From Stappia taiwanensis (GTDB lineage: Bacteria; Pseudomonadota; Alphaproteobacteria; Rhizobiales; Stappiaceae): DNA of 64,000 bases. The translations under genes were made by a program, and so were the position numbers. Below are positions 17,088-27,349 of the stretch, in pieces (the first letter of the stretch is position 1; each line of letters starts with the position of its first letter). Under the pieces are notes generated by a model. It was not told the origin of the DNA. It worked only from the letters and a program-made list of their open reading frames with translations, and did not search any database. The DNA lies in the NCBI RefSeq assembly GCF_014635285.1, contig NZ_BMCR01000002.1, positions 496,001 to 560,000 of the forward strand. The letters are read 5' to 3'.

Positions 17088-18155
17088 ATGCCCCGTACCC
17101 CGACGCTGATCACGATGGTGCTTCTTTCCGTCTCGCTGACCGGCTGGCTGCTGGTGGTCGGGCGGGCGCTCCTGCTGCCCTTCATCATCGCCCTTCTGGT
17201 CTGGTACCTGATCAACGCACTCGCCGCCGGCGTCAACGGCATCCCGCTGATCGGCCGACACCTGCCCCGCGCCATCACCCTGCCGGCGGCGCTGGCGCTG
17301 ATCTTCGGCGCCTCGGTGGTGGTGGTCGACGTGGTGACCGCCAATCTCACCGATCTTGCCCGCGACGCGCCGGTGTATCAGGCGCGGCTGGAACGGCTGT
17401 TCGACAGTTATTCCACCCGCTTCGGTCTGAAGGACCCGATCGAGCTCTCCGATCTGATGCCCGCCGGCGGCCTCAACCGGCTGATCGCCGCCGGCGCCAA
17501 CGCCATCACCACCATCGCAGGCTCCGCCTCGCTGGTGTTCATCTACGTGCTGTTCCTCTTGCTGGAACAGTCGACCTTCGACCGCAAGCTGGCGCGAGCC
17601 TTCACCTCGCCGGGCCGGGCGGATTTCGCCTTCAAGGTGCGCGGCCGCATCACTGACGCGCTGCGCCACTACCTCGGCATCAAGACCGGCGTCAGCGTCC
17701 TGACCGGAATGCTGACCAGCGCGCTTTTGACCGTGCTCGGCCTGCCCTATGCGGCGCTGTTCGGCTTCATCGCCTTCCTGCTCAACTACATCCCGACCAT
17801 CGGCTCGCTCACCGCCGTGATTTTCCCCAGCCTGCTCGCGCTGGTCTATTTCGACACGCTCACCCCGTTCCTGATCATCAGTCTCGGCCTTGGCACCATC
17901 CAGTTCCTGATCGGCAACCTTCTGGAGCCGCGCCTGATGGGCAACAGCCTCAACCTGTCCGGCCTTGTGATCATGCTGTCGCTGTCCTTCTGGGGCGCGA
18001 TCTGGGGGGTGACCGGCATGGTGCTGTGCGTGCCGCTCACCGTGATGGTGCTGATCATCTGCGCCCAGTTCGAAGCCTCCCGGCCGTTTGCCGTTCTGCT
18101 GTCCGCCGACGGCGAGGTGGGCGCGCCGATCACCGTTGCCGACGACACGGAGTGA
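17088..18155 (+). CDS. AI-2E family (PerM-like) membrane protein
   Basis: This 355-residue protein belongs to the AI-2E/PerM permease family. Several hydrophobic helices flank a central soluble part (about residues 95-160), and the C-terminal half carries LLNYIPTIGSLTAVIFPSLLAL, PRLMGNSLNLSGLVIMLSLSFWGAIWGVTGMVLCVPLT, the family hallmark. Members have been linked to autoinducer export or sodium/proton exchange, so the substrate should not be assumed. The ATG at 17088 is preferred to the frame beginning at 16932, which runs through a tandem repeat and lacks membrane character. Confidence 0.88.
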   Translation: MPRTPTLITMVLLSVSLTGWLLVVGRALLLPFIIALLVWYLINALAAGVNGIPLIGRHLPRAITLPAALALIFGASVVVVDVVTANLTDLARDAPVYQARLERLFDSYSTRFGLKDPIELSDLMPAGGLNRLIAAGANAITTIAGSASLVFIYVLFLLLEQSTFDRKLARAFTSPGRADFAFKVRGRITDALRHYLGIKTGVSVLTGMLTSALLTVLGLPYAALFGFIAFLLNYIPTIGSLTAVIFPSLLALVYFDTLTPFLIISLGLGTIQFLIGNLLEPRLMGNSLNLSGLVIMLSLSFWGAIWGVTGMVLCVPLTVMVLIICAQFEASRPFAVLLSADGEVGAPITVADDTE

Positions 18156-18238
18156 GACGACAACCCCAGCGCCATTTCCGCGCCGCAATTGCCACCAAAG
18201 GTCGCGCCATCCAATTGGAGCGTTCAGGAGATTCGCGT

Positions 18239-18979
18239 ATGCGCCTTTCGCACAGCAACCGTTTTCACACCGCTGCCCTTGCCCTTGCCCTGTCGGCAAT
18301 GCTGGCCGTCCCGGCCGCCCGGGCTGAGGAACCGCGCATCGCCACCATCGACATGACCGGGCGTGGCACGGTCACCGCCGCCCCGGATCTTGCCTGGGTC
18401 AGCAGCGGTGTGGTCAGCGACGCCAAGACCGCCGCCGAAGCCTTGACCGCCAACAACGCGGCGATGACGGCGGTGATCGAGCGGATCAAATCCGCCGGCA
18501 TCGAAGGCCGCGACATCCAGACCAGCGGCTTTTCCGTGATGCCGCGCTACAAGCGGGTCGATCCCAAGTCGAACCAGCAGGACTACAACACGGTCATCGG
18601 CTACCGGGTCAGCAATGGTGTGCGGGTGCGGGTGCGCGAACTCGACGGCCTCGGCAAGCTGCTCGACGCGATGGTCCGTGACGGCGCCAACCGCATCGAC
18701 GGCATCGCCTTTGAGGTCAGCAACGCCGAAGAGCTGAAAGACGAGGCCCGCAAGGCGGCCATGGCCGATGCCATGCGCAAGGCCAAGCTCTATGCCGAAG
18801 CCGCCGGCGTCTCGCTCGGCCGGGTGCTGTCGATCAACGAACAGGACTTCGGCCCGCGTCCGAAGATGATGATGGCCCGCGCCGAAATGGCGATGGCCGA
18901 TTCCGGGGCCGCGCCGATCGAAGCCGGCGAGGAAACCCTCGAAGTGCGCATCAACGTCACCTGGCAGCTCAGCCAGTAA
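18239..18979 (+). CDS. periplasmic SIMPL (DUF541) domain protein
   Basis: This 246-residue exported protein has a cleavable signal peptide (FHTAALALALSAMLAVPAARA, cut near residue 29) and a SIMPL/DUF541 domain covering nearly all the rest (TGRGTVTAAPDLAWVSSGV, IQTSGFSVMPRYKR, YRVSNGVRVRVRELDGLGKLLDAMV, DEARKAAMADAMRKAKLYAEAAGV). Relatives form oligomeric periplasmic or outer-membrane-associated assemblies, some linked to oxidative stress. AGGAG upstream supports the ATG at 18239. It follows the AI-2E gene on the same strand after 83 bases. Confidence 0.88.
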   Translation: MRLSHSNRFHTAALALALSAMLAVPAARAEEPRIATIDMTGRGTVTAAPDLAWVSSGVVSDAKTAAEALTANNAAMTAVIERIKSAGIEGRDIQTSGFSVMPRYKRVDPKSNQQDYNTVIGYRVSNGVRVRVRELDGLGKLLDAMVRDGANRIDGIAFEVSNAEELKDEARKAAMADAMRKAKLYAEAAGVSLGRVLSINEQDFGPRPKMMMARAEMAMADSGAAPIEAGEETLEVRINVTWQLSQ

Positions 18980-19021
18980 GGGCGCCAACGCTTTCCGACA
19001 GCACGCCGGGACCGGTGCGTT

Positions 19022-19666
19022 TCAGCACAACAGGCCCCGGCGCAGCCAGACCTGAAGCGCCTTGCGGCTGCTGCCCGTCTCGCCCACATCCGGCCAGTCG
19101 AAACCGACCGTCAATCCGTCCACCGGCGCGAACCCGCGTTTTCGCCAGAACGGGTCGAGCGAGCGGTGGCCGTCCGGGCGGCGCGGGTGATTCTCCGGCC
19201 GGATGACGGCGCAAAAGGTGGCCGCGTCGAAGCCGAGCGCCCGGGCGCGTGCCTCCCGCCCTTCGAAGAAGGCATGGCCGATGCCCCGCCCGCGATAGGC
19301 ACGGGTGAGCACCGATTCCGCGAAATAGTAGATCTCGGCCGGATCGAGCCCCGCCGCCTCGTAAGGTGTGCGAATATCGTCGACCTCATCCCGCAGCGGC
19401 TGCCCGGTGGCGGCGCCGATCAACTTCCCTCCGTCAAACGCGCCGACCACCACAGCACCTGGTGACTGAAGGTAACGGGAGAGGTATTCCGCCTCATAGG
19501 CCGCCGATCCATCGTACAAATAGGGCCACTCTCTGAATACCTCCACGCGCAGGCGCGCCAGGGGCTCCAGAACCGCCTCTATTTCATTACCCGTCAAAGT
19601 ATTGATCGTGACCGCCACGTCATCCGCCTCATTTGATCTTTTTTTCTTTTTTATCCGTTCGCGCAT
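19022..19666 (-). CDS. GNAT family N-acetyltransferase
   Basis: This 214-residue predicted acetyltransferase contains the acetyl-CoA binding motif in YYFAESVLTRAYRGRGIGHAFFEGREARARALG (motif A, R/QxxGxG/A) and the trailing FWRKRGF. The substrate is unknown. The ATG at 19666 opens with a very basic MRERIKKKKR segment; an in-frame extension to 19747 would overlap the speD promoter and is less likely, and a later GTG is possible. It is divergent from the speD-speE operon, but a polyamine substrate is only a guess from position. Confidence 0.78.
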   Translation of the reverse strand: MRERIKKKKRSNEADDVAVTINTLTGNEIEAVLEPLARLRVEVFREWPYLYDGSAAYEAEYLSRYLQSPGAVVVGAFDGGKLIGAATGQPLRDEVDDIRTPYEAAGLDPAEIYYFAESVLTRAYRGRGIGHAFFEGREARARALGFDAATFCAVIRPENHPRRPDGHRSLDPFWRKRGFAPVDGLTVGFDWPDVGETGSSRKALQVWLRRGLLC

Positions 19667-19687
19667 GGCCGAGATGCGAAAAATGCA

Positions 19688-19716
19688 TTGTACCGGCGCG
19701 TCGGGCAGCTTATAGG
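19688..19716 (+). promoter_or_regulatory. candidate sigma-70 promoter of speD-speE
   Basis: TTGTAC at 19688-19693 and TATAGG at 19711-19716 are separated by exactly 17 bases. The predicted transcript would start near 19723 and leave a leader of about 46 bases before the speD ATG. Confidence 0.55.
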
Positions 19717-19768
19717 GTGCCTGTTCGGGATTGAACCCGGGTTTCATCTACTGGTTGGGGAGACCGCC

Positions 19769-20293
19769 ATGTCTGACGACGGCCTCTTCCAATTGGGGAT
19801 GGACTTGGAGGCTCGTGATTATGAAGGCTTGCGCATGCCCGCCTTTGACGAGCCAAGAAGCACCACCCATACGGAAGACAACATCACTGTAGCGCCCGCC
19901 TCCAACGGGCAAGACGAACGTTTGGACCACTTCATCGAGAAGGAAGGGGTTCGATACGCCGGCTCGCATCTGATCATCGATCTGTATGATGCCGAGCGTC
20001 TCGACGACCTGCCCTATATCGAGGAAACGCTGAAGACCTGTATCGAGGAAGCGGGCGCAACGCTGTTGCACATTCACCTGCATCCGTTCGAGCCGACGGG
20101 CGTCAGCGGTGTGGCGGTGCTGGCGGAGAGTCATATTTCTGTCCACACATGGCCGGAGGCCGGCTATGCGGCTTTCGACGTCTTCATGTGCGGCGATGCG
20201 GAACCGGAAAAGTGCGTTGCCGTTCTGGAACGCGCCTTCACGCCCGGACGGTCGCAGGTGAGCGAACTGCTGCGCGGCAAGGAGGTCGCATGA
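19769..20293 (+). CDS. speD: S-adenosylmethionine decarboxylase proenzyme
   Basis: This pyruvoyl enzyme makes decarboxylated S-adenosylmethionine, the aminopropyl donor for spermidine. The proenzyme has 174 residues and should self-cleave before Ser121 in LAESHISVHTWPE. Ser121, His126 and Cys141 have the same spacing as the catalytic Ser63, His68 and Cys83 of the Thermotoga enzyme. About 58 extra polar residues precede the core, an unusual N-terminal extension. GGGGAGA supports the ATG at 19769. It overlaps speE by four bases (ATGA), so translation is coupled. Confidence 0.95.
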   Translation: MSDDGLFQLGMDLEARDYEGLRMPAFDEPRSTTHTEDNITVAPASNGQDERLDHFIEKEGVRYAGSHLIIDLYDAERLDDLPYIEETLKTCIEEAGATLLHIHLHPFEPTGVSGVAVLAESHISVHTWPEAGYAAFDVFMCGDAEPEKCVAVLERAFTPGRSQVSELLRGKEVA

Positions 20294-21165
20294 ACGGTGG
20301 GCTGGTCTTCAACGAGACGCTCTATCCGGGCGTCGAGGTGAAATACACCTGCGACACGGTGATCTTCCAGGATCGCTCCGAGCATCAGGATCTCGTCCTG
20401 TTCGAGAACCCGGTGTTCGGCAAGGTGCTGATGCTCGATGGCGTGACCCAGGTCACCAGCGCCGACGAGTTCATCTATCACGAGATGATGGCGCATGTGC
20501 CGATCCTGGCCCATGGCGCGGCGCGCAAGGTGCTGATCATCGGCGGCGGCGACTGCGGCATGGCCGAGGAAGTGCTGAAGCACAAGGGCGTGGAGAAGCT
20601 CACCCAGGTGGAAATCGACCGCTCCGTGGTCGATTTCTCCAAGGAGAACTTCGCCGACTTCAACGCCCCGGTGTTCGATGACCCGCGGTTCGACCTGGTG
20701 ATTGCCGATGGGGCGCGTTTCGTCGCGGAGACGGACGAACGGTTCGATATCGTGCTGGTGGATTCCACCGATCCGCACGGTCCCGGCGCGGTGCTCTTCA
20801 CCGAAGAGTTCTATCGCGGCGTTCATCGTTGCCTGACCCCCGGCGGCATTCTCGTCACGCAGAACGGCGTTCCGTTCCTGCAGCGCGAGGAACTGGTCAT
20901 CTCGGTCCGCCATTTCTCGGGCATCTACAAGGATGCCGCAGCCTATATCGCCGCGATCCCGACCTATTTCGGCGGGCACATGGCGTTTGGTTGGGCCACC
21001 GACAACGTCGAAGCGCGCAAGACACCGCTGGATGTGCTGCAGCAGCGTTTCGCCGAGGCGGATTTCGACACCCGCTATTATACGCCAGACGTGCATCAGG
21101 CCGCCTTCGCCCTGCCGCGCTTCATCGGCGATGCGGTGGCCGAAGGACGCGGCGACAAGGGCTGA
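20290..21165 (+). CDS. speE: spermidine synthase (polyamine aminopropyltransferase)
   Basis: This cytosolic enzyme transfers the aminopropyl group from decarboxylated S-adenosylmethionine to putrescine. The 291-residue protein shows the N-terminal beta-strand domain (VFQNETL-like start, SEHQDLVLFENPVFGKVLMLDGVTQVT), the nucleotide-binding loop LIIGGGDCGMAEEVLKH, and the catalytic aspartate region VLVDSTDPHGPG. The ATG at 20290 overlaps the speD stop in ATGA, confirming an operon in which the preceding gene supplies the co-substrate. A terminator follows within 60 bases. Confidence 0.96.
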   Translation: MNGGLVFNETLYPGVEVKYTCDTVIFQDRSEHQDLVLFENPVFGKVLMLDGVTQVTSADEFIYHEMMAHVPILAHGAARKVLIIGGGDCGMAEEVLKHKGVEKLTQVEIDRSVVDFSKENFADFNAPVFDDPRFDLVIADGARFVAETDERFDIVLVDSTDPHGPGAVLFTEEFYRGVHRCLTPGGILVTQNGVPFLQREELVISVRHFSGIYKDAAAYIAAIPTYFGGHMAFGWATDNVEARKTPLDVLQQRFAEADFDTRYYTPDVHQAAFALPRFIGDAVAEGRGDKG

Positions 21166-21206
21166 TCCCCATCGGGCCACGCGCCGAAACGTGACGATCT
21201 GACAAG

Positions 21207-21231
21207 GGGCGGCCAGTGAGCCGCCCTTTTT
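21207..21231 (+). terminator. intrinsic terminator of speD-speE
   Basis: A 7-bp stem GGGCGGC/GCCGCCC (21207-21213 and 21220-21226) with a 6-base loop is followed by five T residues. Confidence 0.85.
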
Positions 21232-21406
21232 CATGGGCCGAGCGGAGTATGGGGCGATGTCCGGAGGAGAACCGCCGGTTACATTTTGCGACAGGCCCGA
21301 CATAGCTCAGGGATAGTCACAAGCTAGGCTCCAAAGCCTAACCCCATGCTGCTGGCACGATCATCGGCACCAGCACATCCGACAAGACACCGAACGAAGG
21401 TGACCC

Positions 21407-21913
21407 ATGGCACGTCCCTCCTCCCCCACGGCCTACAGCCGCACCCAGATCCTGCTTCACTGGACCATCGCCGCGCTGGTGATCTACCAGCTCGTGTTCG
21501 GCCATGACATCAAGGACCTCGGCCGCGCCCTGCGCGATGGCCAGACCCCGGATTTCTTCCAGGCCCTGCCGGGCAATCTGCACATCTGGTTCGGTTTCGC
21601 GATTCTTGGCCTGACCCTCTGGCGTCTGGCGCTGCGGATGACCCGCGGCGCGCCGCCCGCACCTGAGGGAACCCGCGCGAGCCTGTTCGTGATGAAGGCG
21701 GTCTATCTGCTGTTCTACGGCCTGCTGATCGCCGCGCCGGTCAGCGGCGCCATCGCCTGGTACCTCGGCATCCATGACATCGGCGAGATCCACGAAAAGG
21801 TAAAGCCGGTCTTCATCGTGCTGATCGGCCTGCATGTGGCGGCCACCGTCTGGCACAGCCTGATACGCAAGGACGACACGCTGCGCCGGATGCTTTCCGC
21901 CCGGCCGTCATAA
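21407..21913 (+). CDS. cytochrome b561
   Basis: This 168-residue inner membrane di-haem b-type cytochrome has four hydrophobic helices. Candidate haem-ligand histidines are His18 (ILLHW), His59 (NLHIW), His129 and His143 (GLHVAATVWH). Members move electrons from the quinone pool; the partner is unknown, although some act in superoxide oxidation. It stands alone with a short leader. No periplasmic YceI protein is adjacent. Confidence 0.88.
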   Translation: MARPSSPTAYSRTQILLHWTIAALVIYQLVFGHDIKDLGRALRDGQTPDFFQALPGNLHIWFGFAILGLTLWRLALRMTRGAPPAPEGTRASLFVMKAVYLLFYGLLIAAPVSGAIAWYLGIHDIGEIHEKVKPVFIVLIGLHVAATVWHSLIRKDDTLRRMLSARPS

Positions 21914-21972
21914 AAAAGGAATCGGCGCGGGGTGTCTCGCAAGCCACCCCGCGCCGCTTCAAAGCTCCAAAG

Positions 21973-22383
21973 TCAGGCACCGACCTGGGCGATCCAGTCC
22001 TGCAGATTGTAATAGGTGGTGATCCGCGCGATCCGGCCATCGCGAATATCGAAGAAGGTGCCCGCCGGCAGGCGGTAGGTCTGGCCCGCCGCCTCCGGCA
22101 GCCCTTCATCGCTCACCAGATAGGTGCCCGAGACAATGAACTCGGCCGCCGCCCGGCTGCCGTCTTCGGAGACGAACACCTCAATGTCCGACAGGGTCTC
22201 CTTGTAGCAGCGGGTCATATGCGCGTTGAATTCGGCGAACTTCTCCTTGCCGACGCGCCGTGCGCCCTGATTGACATCATGAGCGATGTCATCGTTGACC
22301 AGCGCCAGCATGGCATCGGTGTCACCGGCATTGAAGGCGGCGTAATAGGCGTCGATCAACGCCCGGGTCGTGTCATGCGACAT
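21973..22383 (-). CDS. SnoaL/NTF2-like protein
   Basis: This 136-residue protein has the cone-shaped NTF2 fold of SnoaL-like and ketosteroid-isomerase-like proteins: TRALIDAYYAAFNAGDTDAMLALVNDDIAHDVNQG at the N-terminus and FFDIRDGRIARITTYYNLQDWIAQVG at the C-terminus. Family members may be isomerases, hydrolases or non-catalytic binding proteins, so no reaction is assigned. The ATG at 22383 gives the usual length. A 36-bp palindromic repeat lies just upstream. Confidence 0.82.
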   Translation of the reverse strand: MSHDTTRALIDAYYAAFNAGDTDAMLALVNDDIAHDVNQGARRVGKEKFAEFNAHMTRCYKETLSDIEVFVSEDGSRAAAEFIVSGTYLVSDEGLPEAAGQTYRLPAGTFFDIRDGRIARITTYYNLQDWIAQVGA

Positions 22384-22408
22384 GGTGTGAAATCCATTCT
22401 GAGAGGGT

Positions 22409-22444
22409 CTAGGGTCCGGCCTCATTCATGAGTCCAGACCCTAG
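22409..22444. repeat. palindromic repeat element, full-length copy
   Basis: This 36-base imperfect palindrome begins CTAGGGTCCGG and ends CCAGACCCTAG, with a CTCATTCATGAG core. Read on the minus strand it begins CTAGGGTCTGGACTCAT and is nearly identical to the element at 53206-53231; shorter copies occur at 27332-27349 and 63270-63280. Confidence 0.7.
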
Positions 22445-22498
22445 CGGGACAAAGCCGCACACGGGCAGCTTCCGGACGGCAGACAGTGACCGCTGCTC

Positions 22499-22888
22499 TC
22501 AGCCGGCGCCGCGCATGCGATCGATGCTGAGCGGGCCGGGGCCTGCGGCTGCCAGATAGAGGAAGGAGAAGCAGTAAAGCACCGCCAATTCGCCGCCGTT
22601 CAGCAGCGGATAGGTCCCCTGCGGCGCATGCACCATGAAATAGGCGACCGCCATGGTGCCCGAGGCGAGAAACGCCGCCAGCCGGGTGAACAGACCGATG
22701 ACGATCAGCGCGCCGCACACCAGCTCGATCAGCCCCGCCGCGCCGCCCATGGTCATCGGCGAGACGCCGGACATCTGGCTGGCCGGAACGCTGAGATACT
22801 TGGTGGTGCCATGCTGCAGGAACAACAATCCCGCCATGATGCGGAAGACACTGAGAAACAGGGCCGAATAAGGCTTCAGAAAGGTCAC
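22499..22888 (-). CDS. DoxX family membrane protein
   Basis: This 129-residue protein has four hydrophobic segments and the DoxX pattern (FRIMAGLLFLQHGTTKYL near the N-terminus, GGAAGLIELVCGALIVIGLFTRLAAFLASGTMAVAYFM in the middle). DoxX proteins are small inner membrane proteins, some linked to redox or sulfur stress; the exact role here is unknown. It lies upstream of the SnoaL-like gene on the same strand, about 115 bases away, with the palindromic repeat between them. Confidence 0.88.
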   Translation of the reverse strand: MTFLKPYSALFLSVFRIMAGLLFLQHGTTKYLSVPASQMSGVSPMTMGGAAGLIELVCGALIVIGLFTRLAAFLASGTMAVAYFMVHAPQGTYPLLNGGELAVLYCFSFLYLAAAGPGPLSIDRMRGAG

Positions 22889-23051
22889 GTCGATCTCCTT
22901 GGGCCGCCCGTCGCGGCGACCGTCTTGCCCGGGTGCGCCGCCCGGATGCCGGACGGCGCGCGACCAAGCTCTACCCTACGCACGCGCGCCCCGGAACCGC
23001 AATCCGGCGCGCACCCACATCAACCGTCCCCGATCACCGGGGGACGACCGC

Positions 23052-24455
23052 TCAATTGCGCGGAAAGCCGCGCGCCGCCCATTGGCTGCGCGGGACCGGG
23101 GCACCGACCCGAAAGCTGAAGCGCTCCACCCGGGTCACGGCCGGATCGGTCTCGCAGCGGAAATCGAGGTCATACCACATCCCCCGCGAGCGATAGGCCG
23201 CCCGCACCGGCGCCAGCACCGTACCGGCCTGCGGGCGGAAGGAGGGCAGGATTTCCGGCGGCCGGTCGGGATAAAGGTCGCGGATCTGCGCGCGCAGCTC
23301 CGTCACGCACAGAAGATTGAGCCGCTGCGGCCCGGAGAGGCCCGCCATCGCCGTGCGGGCCCGCGAATCCCCCAGAATGCGGCTTGAGAAAAGCTCCCGC
23401 GCGCGGGCAAGCCGCGGCGCGCCTGGACGGCGCGCCGGTTCGTTCGCCCCACCGGGCAGCCGCACGCCCGGCGGAAGGCCATCCTGCTCGGCGGCCCGCA
23501 CGGCTGCCGGCGGCGGGGTCGGCTTGGCGCGGGGCAAGGCGGTCGCGATTGCCCCAGAAAGGCCCTCCGCCTCGGGCGCGCTTGCCGAAGCCTCGTCCAC
23601 AGCCGTCTCGCCGACCGGCGCCGTCTCGCCCTCTGCCTCCGGCCCGGCGACGATATCGGTGTCCGGCGAAGCCTCCTCGGGCGCCGGCTCCGTAACCGGC
23701 GCATCCTCGACGGTTTCGTCGTCGACCGCCTGTTCCTCGGTCGGGGCTTCCTCAGAGGTCGCGTCTTCCGACGCCGGCCTGTCGGTTGCGGCGGTATCGC
23801 TTTCCGCCTCAGGGGGCATGTCCGTCGCCGCATCGTCGGTTTCTTCCGCCTGCGGCAGCTCGGCGCGTTCGGCCTCGCCGTTCTCGCCGGCGGGCTCTTC
23901 GGCGGACGGTTCGTCCTCGGCCGGCATGGACGTGCCGTCAAGCGGCTCGCCGTCTTCCCCGCTCGCAGCCTCCGTTGTCTCTTCCGCGAATTCCTCCACC
24001 GGCTGCAGCACCGGCAGGCTGCCTGCGTCCGGTGCCGACGGCGGCGTGACGTCCGGTTCCGGTTCGGGCTGTGGCGTTTCCTCAACCTCCTCCGGTTCGG
24101 GTTCGGGCTCGGGGGCGCGCTCTTCCTGTTCCTGTTCCGGCTCCTGTTCCTCTTCAGGTTCCGGTTCGGGCTCAGGTTCCGGCGCTGGTTCTTCGGGGGC
24201 CGGCTCTTCCTCCGGCCCCTCCTCGGGCGCGGGCGCCTGGGGCGGCGGCACCAGCACCACCTCGACCGGTTCCGCCGCTTCCGGCGCCGCCATCTTCCGA
24301 GCCGCTGTATCGAGGAACATCAGACCGATCAGCCCGTGCAATAGAAGCGATACGGCCACGCCCACCCAGAACAGCTGACCGCCGGCCCGGCCTGCATCGC
24401 GCGCGGGCGCCGACGTGGGCACGATCTGGGGCAAGTCGGAGGGCGTGAAATCCAC
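23052..24455 (-). CDS. DUF930 protein with TonB-like N-terminus
   Basis: This 467-residue protein has a short cytoplasmic start, one membrane helix (FWVGVAVSLLLHGLIGLMFL, about residues 28-47), a long Pro/Glu-rich stretch (about 60-330, many PEPEPEPE-type repeats) and a C-terminal DUF930 domain (LSGPQRLNLLCVTELRAQIRDLYPDRPPEI to WYDLDFRCETDP). The topology resembles TonB: anchored inside, with an extended spacer across the periplasm. Its function is unknown and no ExbB/ExbD is nearby. The GTG at 24455 is chosen because AGAAGG precedes it by ten bases; a TTG at 24476 is the alternative. Confidence 0.78.
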   Translation of the reverse strand: MDFTPSDLPQIVPTSAPARDAGRAGGQLFWVGVAVSLLLHGLIGLMFLDTAARKMAAPEAAEPVEVVLVPPPQAPAPEEGPEEEPAPEEPAPEPEPEPEPEEEQEPEQEQEERAPEPEPEPEEVEETPQPEPEPDVTPPSAPDAGSLPVLQPVEEFAEETTEAASGEDGEPLDGTSMPAEDEPSAEEPAGENGEAERAELPQAEETDDAATDMPPEAESDTAATDRPASEDATSEEAPTEEQAVDDETVEDAPVTEPAPEEASPDTDIVAGPEAEGETAPVGETAVDEASASAPEAEGLSGAIATALPRAKPTPPPAAVRAAEQDGLPPGVRLPGGANEPARRPGAPRLARARELFSSRILGDSRARTAMAGLSGPQRLNLLCVTELRAQIRDLYPDRPPEILPSFRPQAGTVLAPVRAAYRSRGMWYDLDFRCETDPAVTRVERFSFRVGAPVPRSQWAARGFPRN

Positions 24456-24560
24456 GGAGACGGCACCTTCTGGCAAAAAGCCGGGTCAGGGAAATGCGAG
24501 GCCGCAAGGCTCATGGAGCGGCCCGGCGAAGTCAATAAGACAGCCGACGGGGACGGCAAA

Positions 24561-24590
24561 ATAAAAAAGCCCGGCGATGATCGCCGGGCT
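24561..24590 (-). terminator. orphan minus-strand intrinsic terminator
   Basis: A 10-bp perfect stem AGCCCGGCGA/TCGCCGGGCT (24568-24577 and 24581-24590) with a 3-base loop is followed on the minus strand by T residues (TTTTTTATTTT). No gene ends just before it: rpoD ends 240 bases earlier and has its own terminator. Confidence 0.85.
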
Positions 24591-24782
24591 TTGTGCCTGA
24601 TGACAAACGCCCCTAAGGGCGTCCTCCCGGACGGAGCGCCAAGCGGAGATCCGGGACCGGCGAGCCACGGCCTGTCGGGTCTAGTCGACTGAAAACGCGC
24701 GTCTTTCGACTCCCCGATCCCGGGTCGCGCTGACGCTTGCCCGGGATGATGCCACGAGAGGCCTTGCGGTTTGTCGACAGCG

Positions 24783-24806
24783 AAAACCCGGCGTCTCCGC
24801 CGGGTT
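24783..24806 (-). terminator. intrinsic terminator of rpoD
   Basis: A perfect 10-bp stem AAACCCGGCG/CGCCGGGTTT with a 4-base loop lies 28 bases beyond the rpoD stop and continues into TTTTCGC on the minus strand. Confidence 0.75.
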
Positions 24807-24833
24807 TCCACTTTATCTGTCCTTGCAAGGCGC

Positions 24834-26843
<2,010 letters not shown>

Positions 26844-27345
26844 ACTTTTCTCCGCCCCGCCGTCGTCGCAATCCGGCGTCGCCGCGTTTCATTTCAGTCG
26901 CTGTCGAACCGTTGCGTCCCGGCCGTCAAAGAAAACGACAGCAATAAGCCCATGCGCCGTCCGTCATGAACAGGTCGGGCGCGATCTCGTCATCACTCTT
27001 AGTCGGTGTCCGTTAAGTGCCACTTAACCCTGACTTGCCGCTGGCGACACGAAAGACCGGCGCGCCACTCCTGCCAAAGTCACCCGCGCACACGATCTCA
27101 GGCTGCCCGGTCCGGCAAACCCTTAGAGGATATGGGACAGCATCACCTGATTTCATACCGCGCGTGTGGCTCATCCATGGTCGTGATGGCCCTGATGCGG
27201 TGCCCCGGTGCTGTCGAATGTTGTTATTTAGCGCAAGCCGAGAGATTCGCAAGAGTGATTCGAAGCCGTCAATCGAATCAAATGGCCGTTCCCCGTCTTT
27301 TCGCCCGCCCCGTGAAAAGCCCGGGCCTCGCCCAGGGTCCAGACC
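26844..27345. other. rpoD upstream region
   Basis: These 502 bases between dnaG and rpoD contain no supported gene. On the minus strand a candidate promoter reads TTGCGA then TAAATA with a 16-base spacer (27225-27252), which would give a leader of about 370 bases. A palindrome GTTAAGTGCCACTTAAC lies at 27012-27028, and a short repeat copy abuts the dnaG stop. Promoter use is inferred from sequence only. Confidence 0.4.
27012..27028. promoter_or_regulatory. perfect palindrome upstream of rpoD
   Basis: GTTAAGTG and CACTTAAC form 8-bp arms around a single central C, about 170 bases upstream of the rpoD start. It could be a protein-binding operator; no binding protein is identified. Confidence 0.4.
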
Positions 27346-27349
27346 CTAG
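27332..27349 (-). repeat. short copy of the CTAGGGTC repeat at the dnaG stop
   Basis: On the minus strand the sequence CTAGGGTCTGGACCCTGG supplies the TAG stop codon of dnaG (27346-27348). Its first 13 bases match the elements at 22409-22444 (minus strand) and 53206-53231. Confidence 0.6.

Larger units (their letters stand above)
24456..24833. other. intergenic region with an orphan terminator and inverted repeats
   Basis: No protein gene is supported in these 378 bases between the rpoD stop and the DUF930 start. They contain the rpoD terminator (24783-24806), an 8-bp inverted repeat ATCCCGGG/CCCGGGAT (24717-24724 and 24740-24747), a small ACGCCC/GGGCGT hairpin near 24607-24622, and a second strong minus-strand terminator (24561-24590). 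The layout would fit a short minus-strand RNA; a clear promoter was not found. Confidence 0.4.

Noticed and set aside
23600-24260. Repetitive-looking Pro/Glu codons as a DNA repeat or CRISPR
   Set aside because: The repetition is in-frame low-complexity coding sequence of the DUF930 protein, without regular spacers.
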